Source of the DNA: an uncultured Erysipelotrichaceae bacterium
GTDB taxonomy: Bacteria; Bacillota_I; Bacilli_A; Erysipelotrichales; Erysipelotrichaceae
Assembly: GCA_944325295.1 (NCBI GenBank)
Contig: CALUZL010000003.1
Coordinates: forward strand, 1-5,958
DNA: 5,958 nucleotides
Direction of reading: 5' to 3'
Below are positions 1-5,336 of the stretch, one piece after another. A program made the position numbers and the translations under genes. The notes under the pieces are model-generated. The model worked only from the letters and a program-made list of their open reading frames with translations. It did no database searches and was not told the DNA's origin. The number at the start of each line of letters is the position of its first letter. Positions within the stretch are counted from its first letter, which is position 1.

Positions 1-187
1 CAATTGTTTCGGAATCACGAAAATTGGCTTGGCATCCATAGGTCCTGATGTAATATTTGCGGCCGATCCCCAATTTACGATACTCATCTTTGATCTCAAA
101 AAGTGTTCTTTTGATCTCTGAAGCTGTTTTTGTCCGTTTTCGCGCTGTAGTTTGTGATGGTAATACGTAATTATCTCTATTGTTCAT
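1..187 (-). CDS. miaB: MiaB, tRNA methylthiotransferase (N-terminal 62 codons only)
   Basis: The gene continues beyond the left edge. It encodes a radical-SAM methylthiotransferase that converts N6-isopentenyladenosine-37 of tRNAs to its 2-methylthio form. The visible part has a basic, poorly conserved N-terminal extension of about 43 residues, then YYIRTYGCQANFRDSETI. This matches the start of the MTTase (UPF0004) domain, whose first auxiliary-cluster cysteine is C52 here. The long leader before KYYIRTYGC resembles Bacillus MiaB rather than MtaB or RimO, and the position downstream of rny-ymdB fits Bacillus synteny. Most MiaB proteins have CQMN; this one has CQAN. The start is uncertain: ATG at 187 and an in-frame ATG at 199 are both possible, and neither has a clear Shine-Dalgarno sequence. 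The SAM-binding CxxxCxxC motif lies outside the window. Confidence 0.85.
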   Translation of the reverse strand, partial: MNNRDNYVLPSQTTARKRTKTASEIKRTLFEIKDEYRKLGIGRKYYIRTYGCQANFRDSETI

Positions 188-206
188 AATATATTTCATA
201 TGCCAG

Positions 207-232
207 AAAAAAACCAAGATTAACTTGGTTTT
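207..232 (-). terminator. Rho-independent terminator after the ferredoxin gene
   Basis: In minus-strand RNA, AAAACCAAG (232-224) pairs perfectly with CUUGGUUUU (218-210) around the 5-nt loop UUAAU, giving a 9-bp stem followed by further U residues (209-207). The ferredoxin stop codon (233-231) overlaps the first bases of the stem. The hairpin probably ends the rny-ymdB-ferredoxin transcript. The A and U tracts are symmetric, so it could also act on plus-strand transcripts. It lies only 20 bases upstream of the 187 start of miaB, so miaB needs read-through or a promoter around the hairpin. Confidence 0.85.
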
Positions 233-404
233 ATTGAGTAATCGCAGAAACTGGGCAAGAAGCTACGCAAGCACCGCAATCGATGCAAGTATTTTCGTCA
301 CACTCAGCCTTACCATCACCATTCAAAGTGATAGCGCCTGTAGGACAAACTCCACAGCATGTGCCGCAGCCAATGCAGACATCCTGATCAACCTTTACTG
401 GCAT
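231..404 (-). CDS. 2[4Fe-4S] ferredoxin, 57 aa
   Basis: This is a small cytoplasmic clostridial-type electron carrier. Two complete CxxCxxCxxxCP motifs are visible: C10, C13, C16, C20-P21 and C40, C43, C46, C50-P51. They would bind two [4Fe-4S] clusters and are separated by a short acidic linker. There are two extra cysteines, C17 and C35. The protein is about the size of classical clostridial ferredoxins. The reading frame extends to an ATG at 425, but the ATG at 404 is preceded by AAGGAGG with 8 bases of spacing and gives the usual MPVKVDQDVCIGC start, so I chose it. The gene follows ymdB by 26 bases with no terminator between, so it is probably the last gene of the rny operon. The redox partner is unknown. 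MiaB next door needs reducing equivalents, so a link is possible but only inferred. Confidence 0.95.
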   Translation of the reverse strand: MPVKVDQDVCIGCGTCCGVCPTGAITLNGDGKAECDENTCIDCGACVASCPVSAITQ

Positions 405-412
405 TTCAAAAA

Positions 413-419
413 CCTCCTT
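413..419 (-). promoter_or_regulatory. Shine-Dalgarno site that sets the ferredoxin start
   Basis: AAGGAGG on the minus strand lies 8 bases upstream of the ATG at 404. The in-frame ATG at 425 lies upstream of this site and so cannot use it. This supports the 57-residue product over the 64-residue one. Confidence 0.85.
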
Positions 420-430
420 AATCACAGATA

Positions 431-1210
431 TTATACTACAGATGTCGGACGAATTTGAATCCTTTTTATTGAAGTTGCGATTTTTTGAGCGGTGTCGATA
501 TTTATGACTACACCACTTAAAATAGCCGGACCACTGGCGATAGTATATCTGGTCTTTTCCATCATGATATGGGCTCTGCTCATTTCTTCGATATCTCTGC
601 CGATCACGCTGTCGTAAACGCCATTCATTCCCACATCGCTGATGTAGGCCATGTTACCCATAAGTCTTTCATCGGCCGTTTGCACATGGGTATGTGTTCC
701 ACACACGGCAGTGATCCGATCTTTAAAATATTGGCCAAAGAGGATCTTCTCGGCTGTAGCTTCGGCATGCAAATCGACAAAATAGATATCGGCACAAGCC
801 TTATCAAGGATCTCATCCATTGCGGCAAACGGACTCATTCGCGACGGCATCATAAACGCTTCACCGAGTAGGTTGCAGACGCAAAGTCTTATACCGCAGA
901 CATCAAAGATCTTAAACCCTTGATGAATGTAAGGTTCAAAGTTATAAGGAGCGATCAAAAGTTCACACTCTTTGAGATGATCGATTATCTCTTTTTTCGA
1001 ATAACTGTGATTTCCCAGCGTCAAAGCATCGATCCCCGCCTTTATAAACTGATTATAAAGTTTTATCGTAATTCCTTTGCCATGAGCACTGTTTTCGGCG
1101 TTGGCAATTGTAAAATCGATCTTTTCATCTTCTTTTATCTTTGGCAGATAACGAAAGATGATATCGCGGCCATCTCGGCCTACGATATCACCCAAAAAAA
1201 GTATATTCAT
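431..1210 (-). CDS. ymdB: YmdB-family metallophosphoesterase, 259 aa
   Basis: This is a binuclear-metal phosphodiesterase of the YmdB/TIGR00282 family. B. subtilis YmdB hydrolyses cyclic nucleotides (2',3'- and 3',5'-cAMP) and affects biofilm and motility gene expression. The metal-ligand set is visible: D8 in FLGDIVGRDGR, E39 and N40 in ANAEN, N67 and H68 in LGNH, H148 in DLHAEAT, and H173 and H175 in GTHTHVQTAD. The late SDVGMNG and LSGVVINID blocks are also present, and the length is normal. One deviation is GNHSYSKKEI where many relatives have GNHTWDKKEI, so the conserved Trp-Asp is lost. The start codon shares one base with the rny stop codon (TAATG), implying translational coupling. A GGAG lies inside the rny 3' end, about 11 bases upstream of the ATG. 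Confidence 0.95.
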   Translation of the reverse strand: MNILFLGDIVGRDGRDIIFRYLPKIKEDEKIDFTIANAENSAHGKGITIKLYNQFIKAGIDALTLGNHSYSKKEIIDHLKECELLIAPYNFEPYIHQGFKIFDVCGIRLCVCNLLGEAFMMPSRMSPFAAMDEILDKACADIYFVDLHAEATAEKILFGQYFKDRITAVCGTHTHVQTADERLMGNMAYISDVGMNGVYDSVIGRDIEEMSRAHIMMEKTRYTIASGPAILSGVVINIDTAQKIATSIKRIQIRPTSVV

Positions 1211-2769
1211 TATTTAGCGATCTCCGTTGCCCGTAAATCTCTAATGACAGTAACTTTTATCTGTCCTGGATAAGTCAGTTCATTTTCGATCCGCTCTTTG
1301 ATGTCATGTGCCAAAAGATGACATCTGGCATCATCGACTTTGTCAGGAACGACCATGACTCTCACCTCACGACCGGCTTGGATGGCAAAGGCTTTTTCAA
1401 CACCATCAAAATCACTGGCAAGTTTCTCGAGGCTTTCAAGACGATTGATATAATTCTCAAGGCCTTCATTGCGCGCTCCGGGTCTGGCAGCACTCAAAGT
1501 ATCAGCAGCTGCAACCAGATTAGCGATGAGCGATGTCGGTGACTTATCACCATGATGCGATTCGATCGCGTTGATCACGACATCATTTTCGCCATATTTC
1601 TTAGCGATCTTCGCTCCGAGTTCGACATGAGTTCCATCGACTTCAAAATCGACCGCTTTTCCGATGTCGTGCAAAAGTCCCGCTCTTTTGGCTAAAGATT
1701 GGTTAAGTCCCAGTTCAGCAGCCATCATGCCTGAAAGGAAAGCTACTTCCATCGAGTGTTGAAGACCATTTTGGCCATATGAGTAACGATACTTCATTCT
1801 ACCGATCAGCGAGACGAGTTCTTTATTGATCTTGCCTATCTGTAAGCGGAAGCAAGCATTTTCACCAGCCTTATAGATCTCGTCGTTGATCTCTTTTGTA
1901 ACTTTTTTGACGACATCTTCAATGCGACCCGGTTGAATACGACCATCTCTGATAAGGTTCTCTAAAGCTATTCTGGCAATCTCCCGTCGAATCGGATTGA
2001 AGCAGGAGATCGTTATCGTTTCCGGAGTATCATCGATGATGAGATCGACGCCGGTAGCTGCTTCAAAAGCTTGAATATTTCGACCTTCACGACCGATTAT
2101 TCTACCTTTCATCTCTTCTGACGGTATTGATATGACAGATACACATCTTTCGATCGTCTCTTCTTGCGAGTACCTTTGGATCGCAAGTGCTATGATTTCA
2201 CGGGCATTCTCTTGCGCCTTAAGGCGAGCCTCCTCTTCACTCTCATGAATGTAAGCTGAAACTTCATTCTGAATCTTCTTTTCAACTACTTCCATAAGTT
2301 CGGCTTTAGCCTCGCTTTCAGACATATTTGCTACCCTTTCAAGCAAAGTGATCTGCCCATCGATACGCGATTGCAGTTCATTTTGCATTCGGTCTAAATT
2401 CAATTCCTTCTCTTCTGCGGCTCTCAGTTTGTTATCAAGTTTTTTCTCTTTCTGATTTATTGTTTCATCACGATAATTCAAGGAATCTTCACGACGCAGC
2501 AACTTATTTTCAAGATCTGTAAGTTCTGTACGCCTTTCTTTAATTTCTTTTTCAGCTTGCAGTTTTAAATCGTAGACTTGCGTCTTACCATCCAAAACAG
2601 CTTGTTTTATCGTATTTTTGGCCTTAGCATCAGCATCATCTAAGATCTGCTTTGCTTTCAGCTTGTCCTGATTAAGTCCAACCTTGCTCATCACGACCAT
2701 GATAACGACGCCGATGACAAGCCCAATTAAACAACCTATAATAAGAGAAGGAGATATAAGATCTGACAT
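1210..2769 (-). CDS. rny: RNase Y, membrane-anchored endoribonuclease, 519 aa
   Basis: This is the main initiating endoribonuclease of mRNA decay in many Firmicutes, tethered to the inner face of the membrane. In order it has one N-terminal transmembrane segment (about residues 7-27, ending before a Lys-rich stretch), a long charged coiled coil (about 30-195), a KH RNA-binding domain with GRIIGREGRN (GREG loop at 226-229), and an HD metal-dependent catalytic domain with LQHSMEVA (H338), LLHDIGKA (H367, D368) and ESHHGD (H405, H406). The length is close to the 520 residues of B. subtilis RNase Y. The frame stays open up to an ATG at 2802. The ATG at 2769 is preferred because GGGAGGT lies 7 bases upstream and it gives the usual short MSDL start before the membrane segment. 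The gene has its own promoter and leader and is coupled to ymdB. Confidence 0.97.
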   Translation of the reverse strand: MSDLISPSLIIGCLIGLVIGVVIMVVMSKVGLNQDKLKAKQILDDADAKAKNTIKQAVLDGKTQVYDLKLQAEKEIKERRTELTDLENKLLRREDSLNYRDETINQKEKKLDNKLRAAEEKELNLDRMQNELQSRIDGQITLLERVANMSESEAKAELMEVVEKKIQNEVSAYIHESEEEARLKAQENAREIIALAIQRYSQEETIERCVSVISIPSEEMKGRIIGREGRNIQAFEAATGVDLIIDDTPETITISCFNPIRREIARIALENLIRDGRIQPGRIEDVVKKVTKEINDEIYKAGENACFRLQIGKINKELVSLIGRMKYRYSYGQNGLQHSMEVAFLSGMMAAELGLNQSLAKRAGLLHDIGKAVDFEVDGTHVELGAKIAKKYGENDVVINAIESHHGDKSPTSLIANLVAAADTLSAARPGARNEGLENYINRLESLEKLASDFDGVEKAFAIQAGREVRVMVVPDKVDDARCHLLAHDIKERIENELTYPGQIKVTVIRDLRATEIAK

Positions 2770-2776
2770 AACTTTT

Positions 2777-2783
2777 ACCTCCC
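2777..2783 (-). promoter_or_regulatory. Shine-Dalgarno site that sets the rny start
   Basis: GGGAGGT on the minus strand is 7 bases upstream of the ATG at 2769. It lies within the 11-codon extension that would be translated from the ATG at 2802, so the shorter product is favoured. Confidence 0.85.
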
Positions 2784-2793
2784 TATATACGCA

Positions 2794-2812
2794 ACGAAGC
2801 ATTAAACTTCGT
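2794..2812 (-). promoter_or_regulatory. Hairpin at the predicted 5' end of the rny mRNA
   Basis: In minus-strand RNA, ACGAAG (2812-2807) pairs with CUUCGU (2799-2794) around a 7-nt loop (UUUAAUG), a 6-bp perfect stem. The promoter at 2818-2846 predicts transcription starting near 2811-2812, so this hairpin would occupy the extreme 5' end of the message. The Shine-Dalgarno site begins 10 bases downstream and remains single-stranded. 5'-terminal stems generally slow 5'-end-dependent decay; a role in rny autoregulation is inference. Confidence 0.5.
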
Positions 2813-2817
2813 CTAAT

Positions 2818-2846
2818 ATTTTAAACTATTTTTAAACTATTCACAA
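2818..2846 (-). promoter_or_regulatory. Sigma-A-type promoter for rny-ymdB-ferredoxin
   Basis: On the minus strand, TTGTGA (2846-2841, 4 of 6 consensus bases) is followed after exactly 17 bases by TAAAAT (2823-2818, 5 of 6). It lies just downstream of the recA terminator and about 50 bases upstream of the rny start, where the rny operon would need its own promoter. The spacer and -10 coincide with a tandem 11-bp repeat. Confidence 0.65.
2820..2841. repeat. Perfect tandem 11-bp repeat in the rny promoter
   Basis: TTTAAACTATT occurs twice back to back (2820-2830 and 2831-2841). The period is about one helical turn, and the two copies span the promoter spacer and touch both hexamers. It may be a regulator-binding site or simply AT-rich promoter DNA; the sequence alone cannot tell. 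Confidence 0.6.
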
Positions 2847-2852
2847 GATGAT

Positions 2853-2878
2853 AAAAACCCAAGATAACCTGGGTTTTT
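2853..2878 (-). terminator. Rho-independent terminator of recA
   Basis: In minus-strand RNA, AAAAACCCAGG (2878-2868) pairs with CUUGGGUUUUU (2863-2853) around a UUAU tetraloop, an 11-bp stem with a single G-U wobble (2869 with 2862). In plus-strand RNA the wobble would be an A-C mismatch, so the hairpin is built for the minus strand. It starts 3 bases after the recA stop codon and separates recA from the rny promoter. Confidence 0.9.
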
Positions 2879-2881
2879 AAA

Positions 2882-3889
2882 TTATTCTCCTTTTGCAAAC
2901 AACATCTGTTTTATTCTTTCGGTAATCTCGTTATCGATCGAAGGGTTTGCTTTTAAAAATGTTCGAACCGAATCCCTTCCCTGGCCGATCTTTTCGCCAT
3001 TATAGGAAAACCAAGCACCGCTTTTTTCGATAATCCCAAGATCTACACCCAAATTTATGACTTCCGATATATGGGAAATACCCTCGCCATAATATATTTC
3101 AACACCACAGGTCTTAAAAGGTGCGGCTACTTTGTTCTTAGAGACCTTGACGTTTACTTTATTTCCGATGATCTCGGTACCGTTTTTAATCGACTCGCTC
3201 TTTCTCACTTCTAAGCGGATCGTCGAATAGAATTTTAATGCTCTGCCGCCGGTGGTCGTTTCGGGATTGCCAAACATTACACCGACCTTTTCGCGCAGCT
3301 GATTGATAAAGATAGCTAAACAGTTATGAGTCGACATCGTGCCCGCTAGCTTGCGCATTGCTTTTGACATCAAGCGCGCGTGCAAACCGACGTTTTGATC
3401 ACCCATTTCACCATCTAATTCAGCTTGAGGTACAAGTGCGGCGACTGAATCGATTACAATGATGTCGATGGCTCCCGATTTTGCCAGAACATCCGTTATC
3501 TCCAGTGCCTGTTCACCGCTATCGGGTTGCGAAAGGATCAGCTCATCGATATTTACACCGAGATTTTTGGCATATTTTGGATCGATCGCATGTTCAGCAT
3601 CGATAAAGGCGGCTTTCCCACCGTTTTTTTGACACTCAGCGATCGCCTGCAGGGCCAATGTCGTTTTACCGGATGATTCCGGTCCGTATATCTCGACAAT
3701 CCTTCCTTTGGGGAAACCACCAACGCCCAGACAATAATCGATAGCCAAAGACCCGCTCGATATGACATCGACATCGACATTGGTCCTCTCCCCAAGCTTC
3801 ATTACCGATCCTTTTCCGTATTGTTTCTCAATTTGTCTTAAGGCATCGTTTAAAAGTTCATCTCTACTGGTACTTACTTCTCTTGCCAT
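2882..3889 (-). CDS. recA: RecA recombinase, 335 aa
   Basis: RecA forms ATP-dependent filaments on single-stranded DNA, catalyses strand exchange and acts as co-protease for LexA-type repressors. Visible elements are the N-terminal oligomerisation helix (about 10-30, ending YGKGSVM), Walker A GPESSGKT (69-76), catalytic E99 in DAEHAID, Walker B VIDSVAAL (145-152), DNA-binding loop L1 near EMGDQNVG (161-168), Q197 in INQLREKVG, and loop L2 GNPETTTGG (207-215). The C-terminal domain carries GAWFSYNGEKIGQGRD (291-306). The protein stops at MLFAKGE, so the acidic C-terminal tail of the 348-353-residue homologues is almost absent. An AGGAGGT Shine-Dalgarno sits 5 bases before the ATG. recA lies 46 bases after pgsA with no terminator between, so it may be co-transcribed, though a weak promoter candidate exists at 3921-3949. 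Confidence 0.98.
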   Translation of the reverse strand: MAREVSTSRDELLNDALRQIEKQYGKGSVMKLGERTNVDVDVISSGSLAIDYCLGVGGFPKGRIVEIYGPESSGKTTLALQAIAECQKNGGKAAFIDAEHAIDPKYAKNLGVNIDELILSQPDSGEQALEITDVLAKSGAIDIIVIDSVAALVPQAELDGEMGDQNVGLHARLMSKAMRKLAGTMSTHNCLAIFINQLREKVGVMFGNPETTTGGRALKFYSTIRLEVRKSESIKNGTEIIGNKVNVKVSKNKVAAPFKTCGVEIYYGEGISHISEVINLGVDLGIIEKSGAWFSYNGEKIGQGRDSVRTFLKANPSIDNEITERIKQMLFAKGE

Positions 3890-3920
3890 TCTAACCTCCT
3901 ACTACTAAAGGAACACAAAA

Positions 3921-3949
3921 ATCGTACTTTTCCTATTATTTCGACTCAA
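3921..3949 (-). promoter_or_regulatory. Candidate recA promoter
   Basis: On the minus strand, TTGAGT (3949-3944, 4 of 6) and TACGAT (3926-3921, 4 of 6) are separated by 17 bases. The -35 lies inside the last codons of pgsA. Transcription would start about 25 bases upstream of the recA ATG. The hexamers are only moderate and the region is AT-rich, so chance is possible. I found no clean Gram-positive LexA box (GAAC-N4-GTTC) here. Confidence 0.3.
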
Positions 3950-4529
3950 AAATATAATCTTTCATCTGGATGAAATATGAATATCCGCTCGCAACAGAGA
4001 TAAGGGTCGCAAACCATAAAAGAAAATCTGTAAAAGGCAGACCAAACATCGCAAACGGAAGATTGTTTAAAAGCGTAAAGATTATCGTAAACATCTGCAA
4101 AACCGTCTTTAATTTACCAAGCATCCCGGCTGCAACTACGACACCGCTCTTTGAAGCCATCATCCGGCAGCCATCAACAATGATATCTCTCCCAAGCATT
4201 ATGATAACGGGCACAACCGGGATGAAACGCTCATACGCCATCAAAATAAACAAGCTGTTGACCAAAAGCTTATCGGCGATGGGATCAGCAAATTTACCAA
4301 AAGTTGTTATGAGATTCTTTCGTCTAGCGATCTGACCGTCTAAAAAATCCGTAAATGAGGCAAGTGCAAACAAAAAGAGCACAATAATATTTAACAGCGA
4401 CAGGGTTACGTTTCCGAATTTAAACGTTATAAAGGCAATATTGAACTGTTCATAGGGAAATAACCACACCAAAACGATAATCGGCACTAACACTATTCTA
4501 AAGACAGTCAATTTATTAGGTAAATTCAT
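3936..4529 (-). CDS. pgsA: Phosphatidylglycerophosphate synthase PgsA, 197 aa
   Basis: This enzyme transfers the phosphatidyl group of CDP-diacylglycerol to glycerol-3-phosphate, the committed step to phosphatidylglycerol and cardiolipin. The complete CDP-alcohol phosphotransferase signature is visible: D61, D64-G65, A68-R69, then G78, D82 and D86 (from TDFLDGQIAR to ADPIAD). The protein is an integral membrane protein; hydrophobic segments lie at about 10-24, 44-60, 88-113, 131-155 and 165-182. MNLPNKLTVFRI is the usual PgsA start. GAGGT lies a few bases upstream of the ATG. In Bacillus pgsA, cinA and recA follow one another; here cinA is missing and recA comes directly after. The rnpB terminator lies just upstream, so pgsA needs its own promoter or read-through; I see no convincing promoter in the 37-base gap. 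Confidence 0.95.
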   Translation of the reverse strand: MNLPNKLTVFRIVLVPIIVLVWLFPYEQFNIAFITFKFGNVTLSLLNIIVLFLFALASFTDFLDGQIARRKNLITTFGKFADPIADKLLVNSLFILMAYERFIPVVPVIIMLGRDIIVDGCRMMASKSGVVVAAGMLGKLKTVLQMFTIIFTLLNNLPFAMFGLPFTDFLLWFATLISVASGYSYFIQMKDYIFESK

Positions 4530-4566
4530 ATTTAAACCTCACTTCTTAAGTATATTAACATAAATA

Positions 4567-4584
4567 AGGGTCAAAATTGACCCT
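4567..4584 (-). terminator. Hairpin terminator after rnpB
   Basis: In minus-strand RNA, AGGGUCA (4584-4578) pairs with UGACCCU (4573-4567) around AUUU, followed by UUAUUUAUG. The U tract is interrupted, so termination may be incomplete. It begins 8 bases after the end of the RNase P RNA and lies about 38 bases upstream of pgsA. Confidence 0.7.
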
Positions 4585-4591
4585 AATTATC

Positions 4592-4930
4592 ATAACATTG
4601 CATAAGCCATGTTCTGTCTGCAAGAGCAGGACAATCATTTATCTACGGTACAAACCGTCCTCGCAAAGCTTCATTTCGCTTTTTGAAGTTCCTCTACCAA
4701 ATTTGAGTTTCTCGCTTATGGGGTTTATCACGTTCCACTCCTTCAGTTTCCCAAAGGCTCGTCTCTTTGACACTTTTATAGACTAGGCCATAGAATCCCT
4801 TAGGCCATCATCAGCCGTCAGCAGTAGCTGCCTAACCTTATTTTTTAGATTAGCATAAACACTACGATCATCGCAGATCGTGCGAGCATGGACTTTCCTC
4901 TGGTCATCCCAGCGATTGTCGCAATGTTAT
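4592..4930 (-). ncRNA. rnpB: RNase P RNA, Bacillus-like (type B)
   Basis: This is the catalytic RNA of RNase P, which removes 5' leaders from tRNA precursors together with the protein RnpA. The 5' and 3' ends pair as a perfect 10-bp P1 helix (4930-4921 with 4601-4592). Conserved blocks in order along the RNA are GAGGAAAGUCCAUGCUC (4900-4884), GCUGACGGC, GAGUGGAACGUGAUAAACCCC in two adjoining parts, a type-B L15 region AGCGAGAAACUC...UUUGGUAGAGG with the GGU that pairs with tRNA CCA (4698-4696), AGAUAAAUGAU (4644-4634), and AGAACAUGGCUUA (4615-4603). At about 339 nt it is shorter than the roughly 400-nt B. subtilis RNA; the 3' hairpin near 4618-4629 is only 4 bp with a 4-nt loop. Its 5' end overlaps the gpsB stop codon, so transcription must begin in gpsB or farther upstream. 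Exact ends are inferred from P1. Confidence 0.95.
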
Positions 4931-5244
4931 TTATTTCGATATACTTCTTCTTCTAATCGCGCAACTCTCTTTAAAAGATCGACAGAGCTATATGAAGTGG
5001 TGTTTGCCAAATCGATGACTTTCTGTTTGCTTTCAAGCTCAAGATTGTCAGCTTTAAGTTTACTTATTTCTTTTTTTAGGCCTTCGATCTCGTTTTGCAA
5101 CTCTTCAATACCCTCATCATATGTCTGATAATCATCTAGTACCATATCTAAAAAACTGTCAACTTCAGCGGCACTGTAACCTTTAAAATCGACATTAAAT
5201 TCCTTATCCAGTATATCCTGGGGACTCAAGTGTAATTTTTCCAT
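4927..5244 (-). CDS. gpsB: GpsB, cell-division and PBP1 adaptor, 105 aa
   Basis: GpsB is a DivIVA-family cytoplasmic protein at the membrane that shuttles the class A penicillin-binding protein between division site and sidewall. The N-terminal DivIVA-like domain (about 1-65) contains LSPQDILDKEFNVDFKGYSAAEVDSFLD. Y23, D29, L32 and D33 correspond to B. subtilis Y25, D31, L34 and D35, the groove that binds the PBP1 tail. A coiled coil follows (about 34-72), then the family's C-terminal helix SSVDLLKRVARLEEEVY (86-102). The C-terminal helix and short length separate it from true DivIVA. GAGGTGA precedes the ATG with 5 to 6 bases of spacing. The stop codon lies within the P1 helix of rnpB, so the two are probably co-transcribed or the rnpB promoter lies in this gene. 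A ponA-like start lies nearby on the opposite strand. Confidence 0.95.
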   Translation of the reverse strand: MEKLHLSPQDILDKEFNVDFKGYSAAEVDSFLDMVLDDYQTYDEGIEELQNEIEGLKKEISKLKADNLELESKQKVIDLANTTSYSSVDLLKRVARLEEEVYRNK

Positions 5245-5336
5245 AGATTCACCTCAAAATTCTACTTCTCATATATAATATCACATTTGTAATATCAGTG
5301 GTATTTATTAAGGATAAATAATATAATTATGAGGTT
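5245..5336. promoter_or_regulatory. Divergent gpsB / recU intergenic region
   Basis: This 92-bp AT-rich gap must hold the promoters of both divergent genes. Toward recU, a perfect TATAAT lies at 5322-5327, but the sequence 17 to 18 bases upstream (around GTGGTA, 5298-5303) is a poor -35. Toward gpsB, TATTAT (5280-5275 on the minus strand) is a possible -10, also without a good -35. No clear inverted repeat or operator was found. Confidence 0.4.

Noticed and set aside
180..458. Open frame on the plus strand across the ferredoxin gene
   Set aside because: It is the reverse of the ferredoxin gene and its terminator, has no Shine-Dalgarno and resembles no family. The opposite strand has a perfect ferredoxin with a strong ribosome site.
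569..1273. Plus-strand frames opposite ymdB
   Set aside because: They are shadows of the ymdB coding strand with no ribosome sites.
3901..3926. Possible LexA box upstream of recA
   Set aside because: Only a GTTC half-site (in TGTGTTCC on the minus strand) with a poor CGA partner at the wrong spacing is present; there is no GAAC-N4-GTTC palindrome.
4530..4574. Promoter for pgsA using TTGACC in the terminator arm
   Set aside because: The best -10 (TATACT) is only 14 bases away and the one at 16 bases matches poorly, so no supportable promoter is annotated.
4931..4966. Promoter for rnpB inside the end of gpsB
   Set aside because: TATATC with TTGCGC or AGTTGC upstream gives 15- or 17-base spacing and weak hexamers in purine-rich coding sequence, so it is not convincing enough to annotate.
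4577..5128. Two open frames on the plus strand over rnpB and gpsB
   Set aside because: They run opposite the RNase P RNA and GpsB, contain no recognisable protein features, and the conserved RNA blocks explain the sequence.
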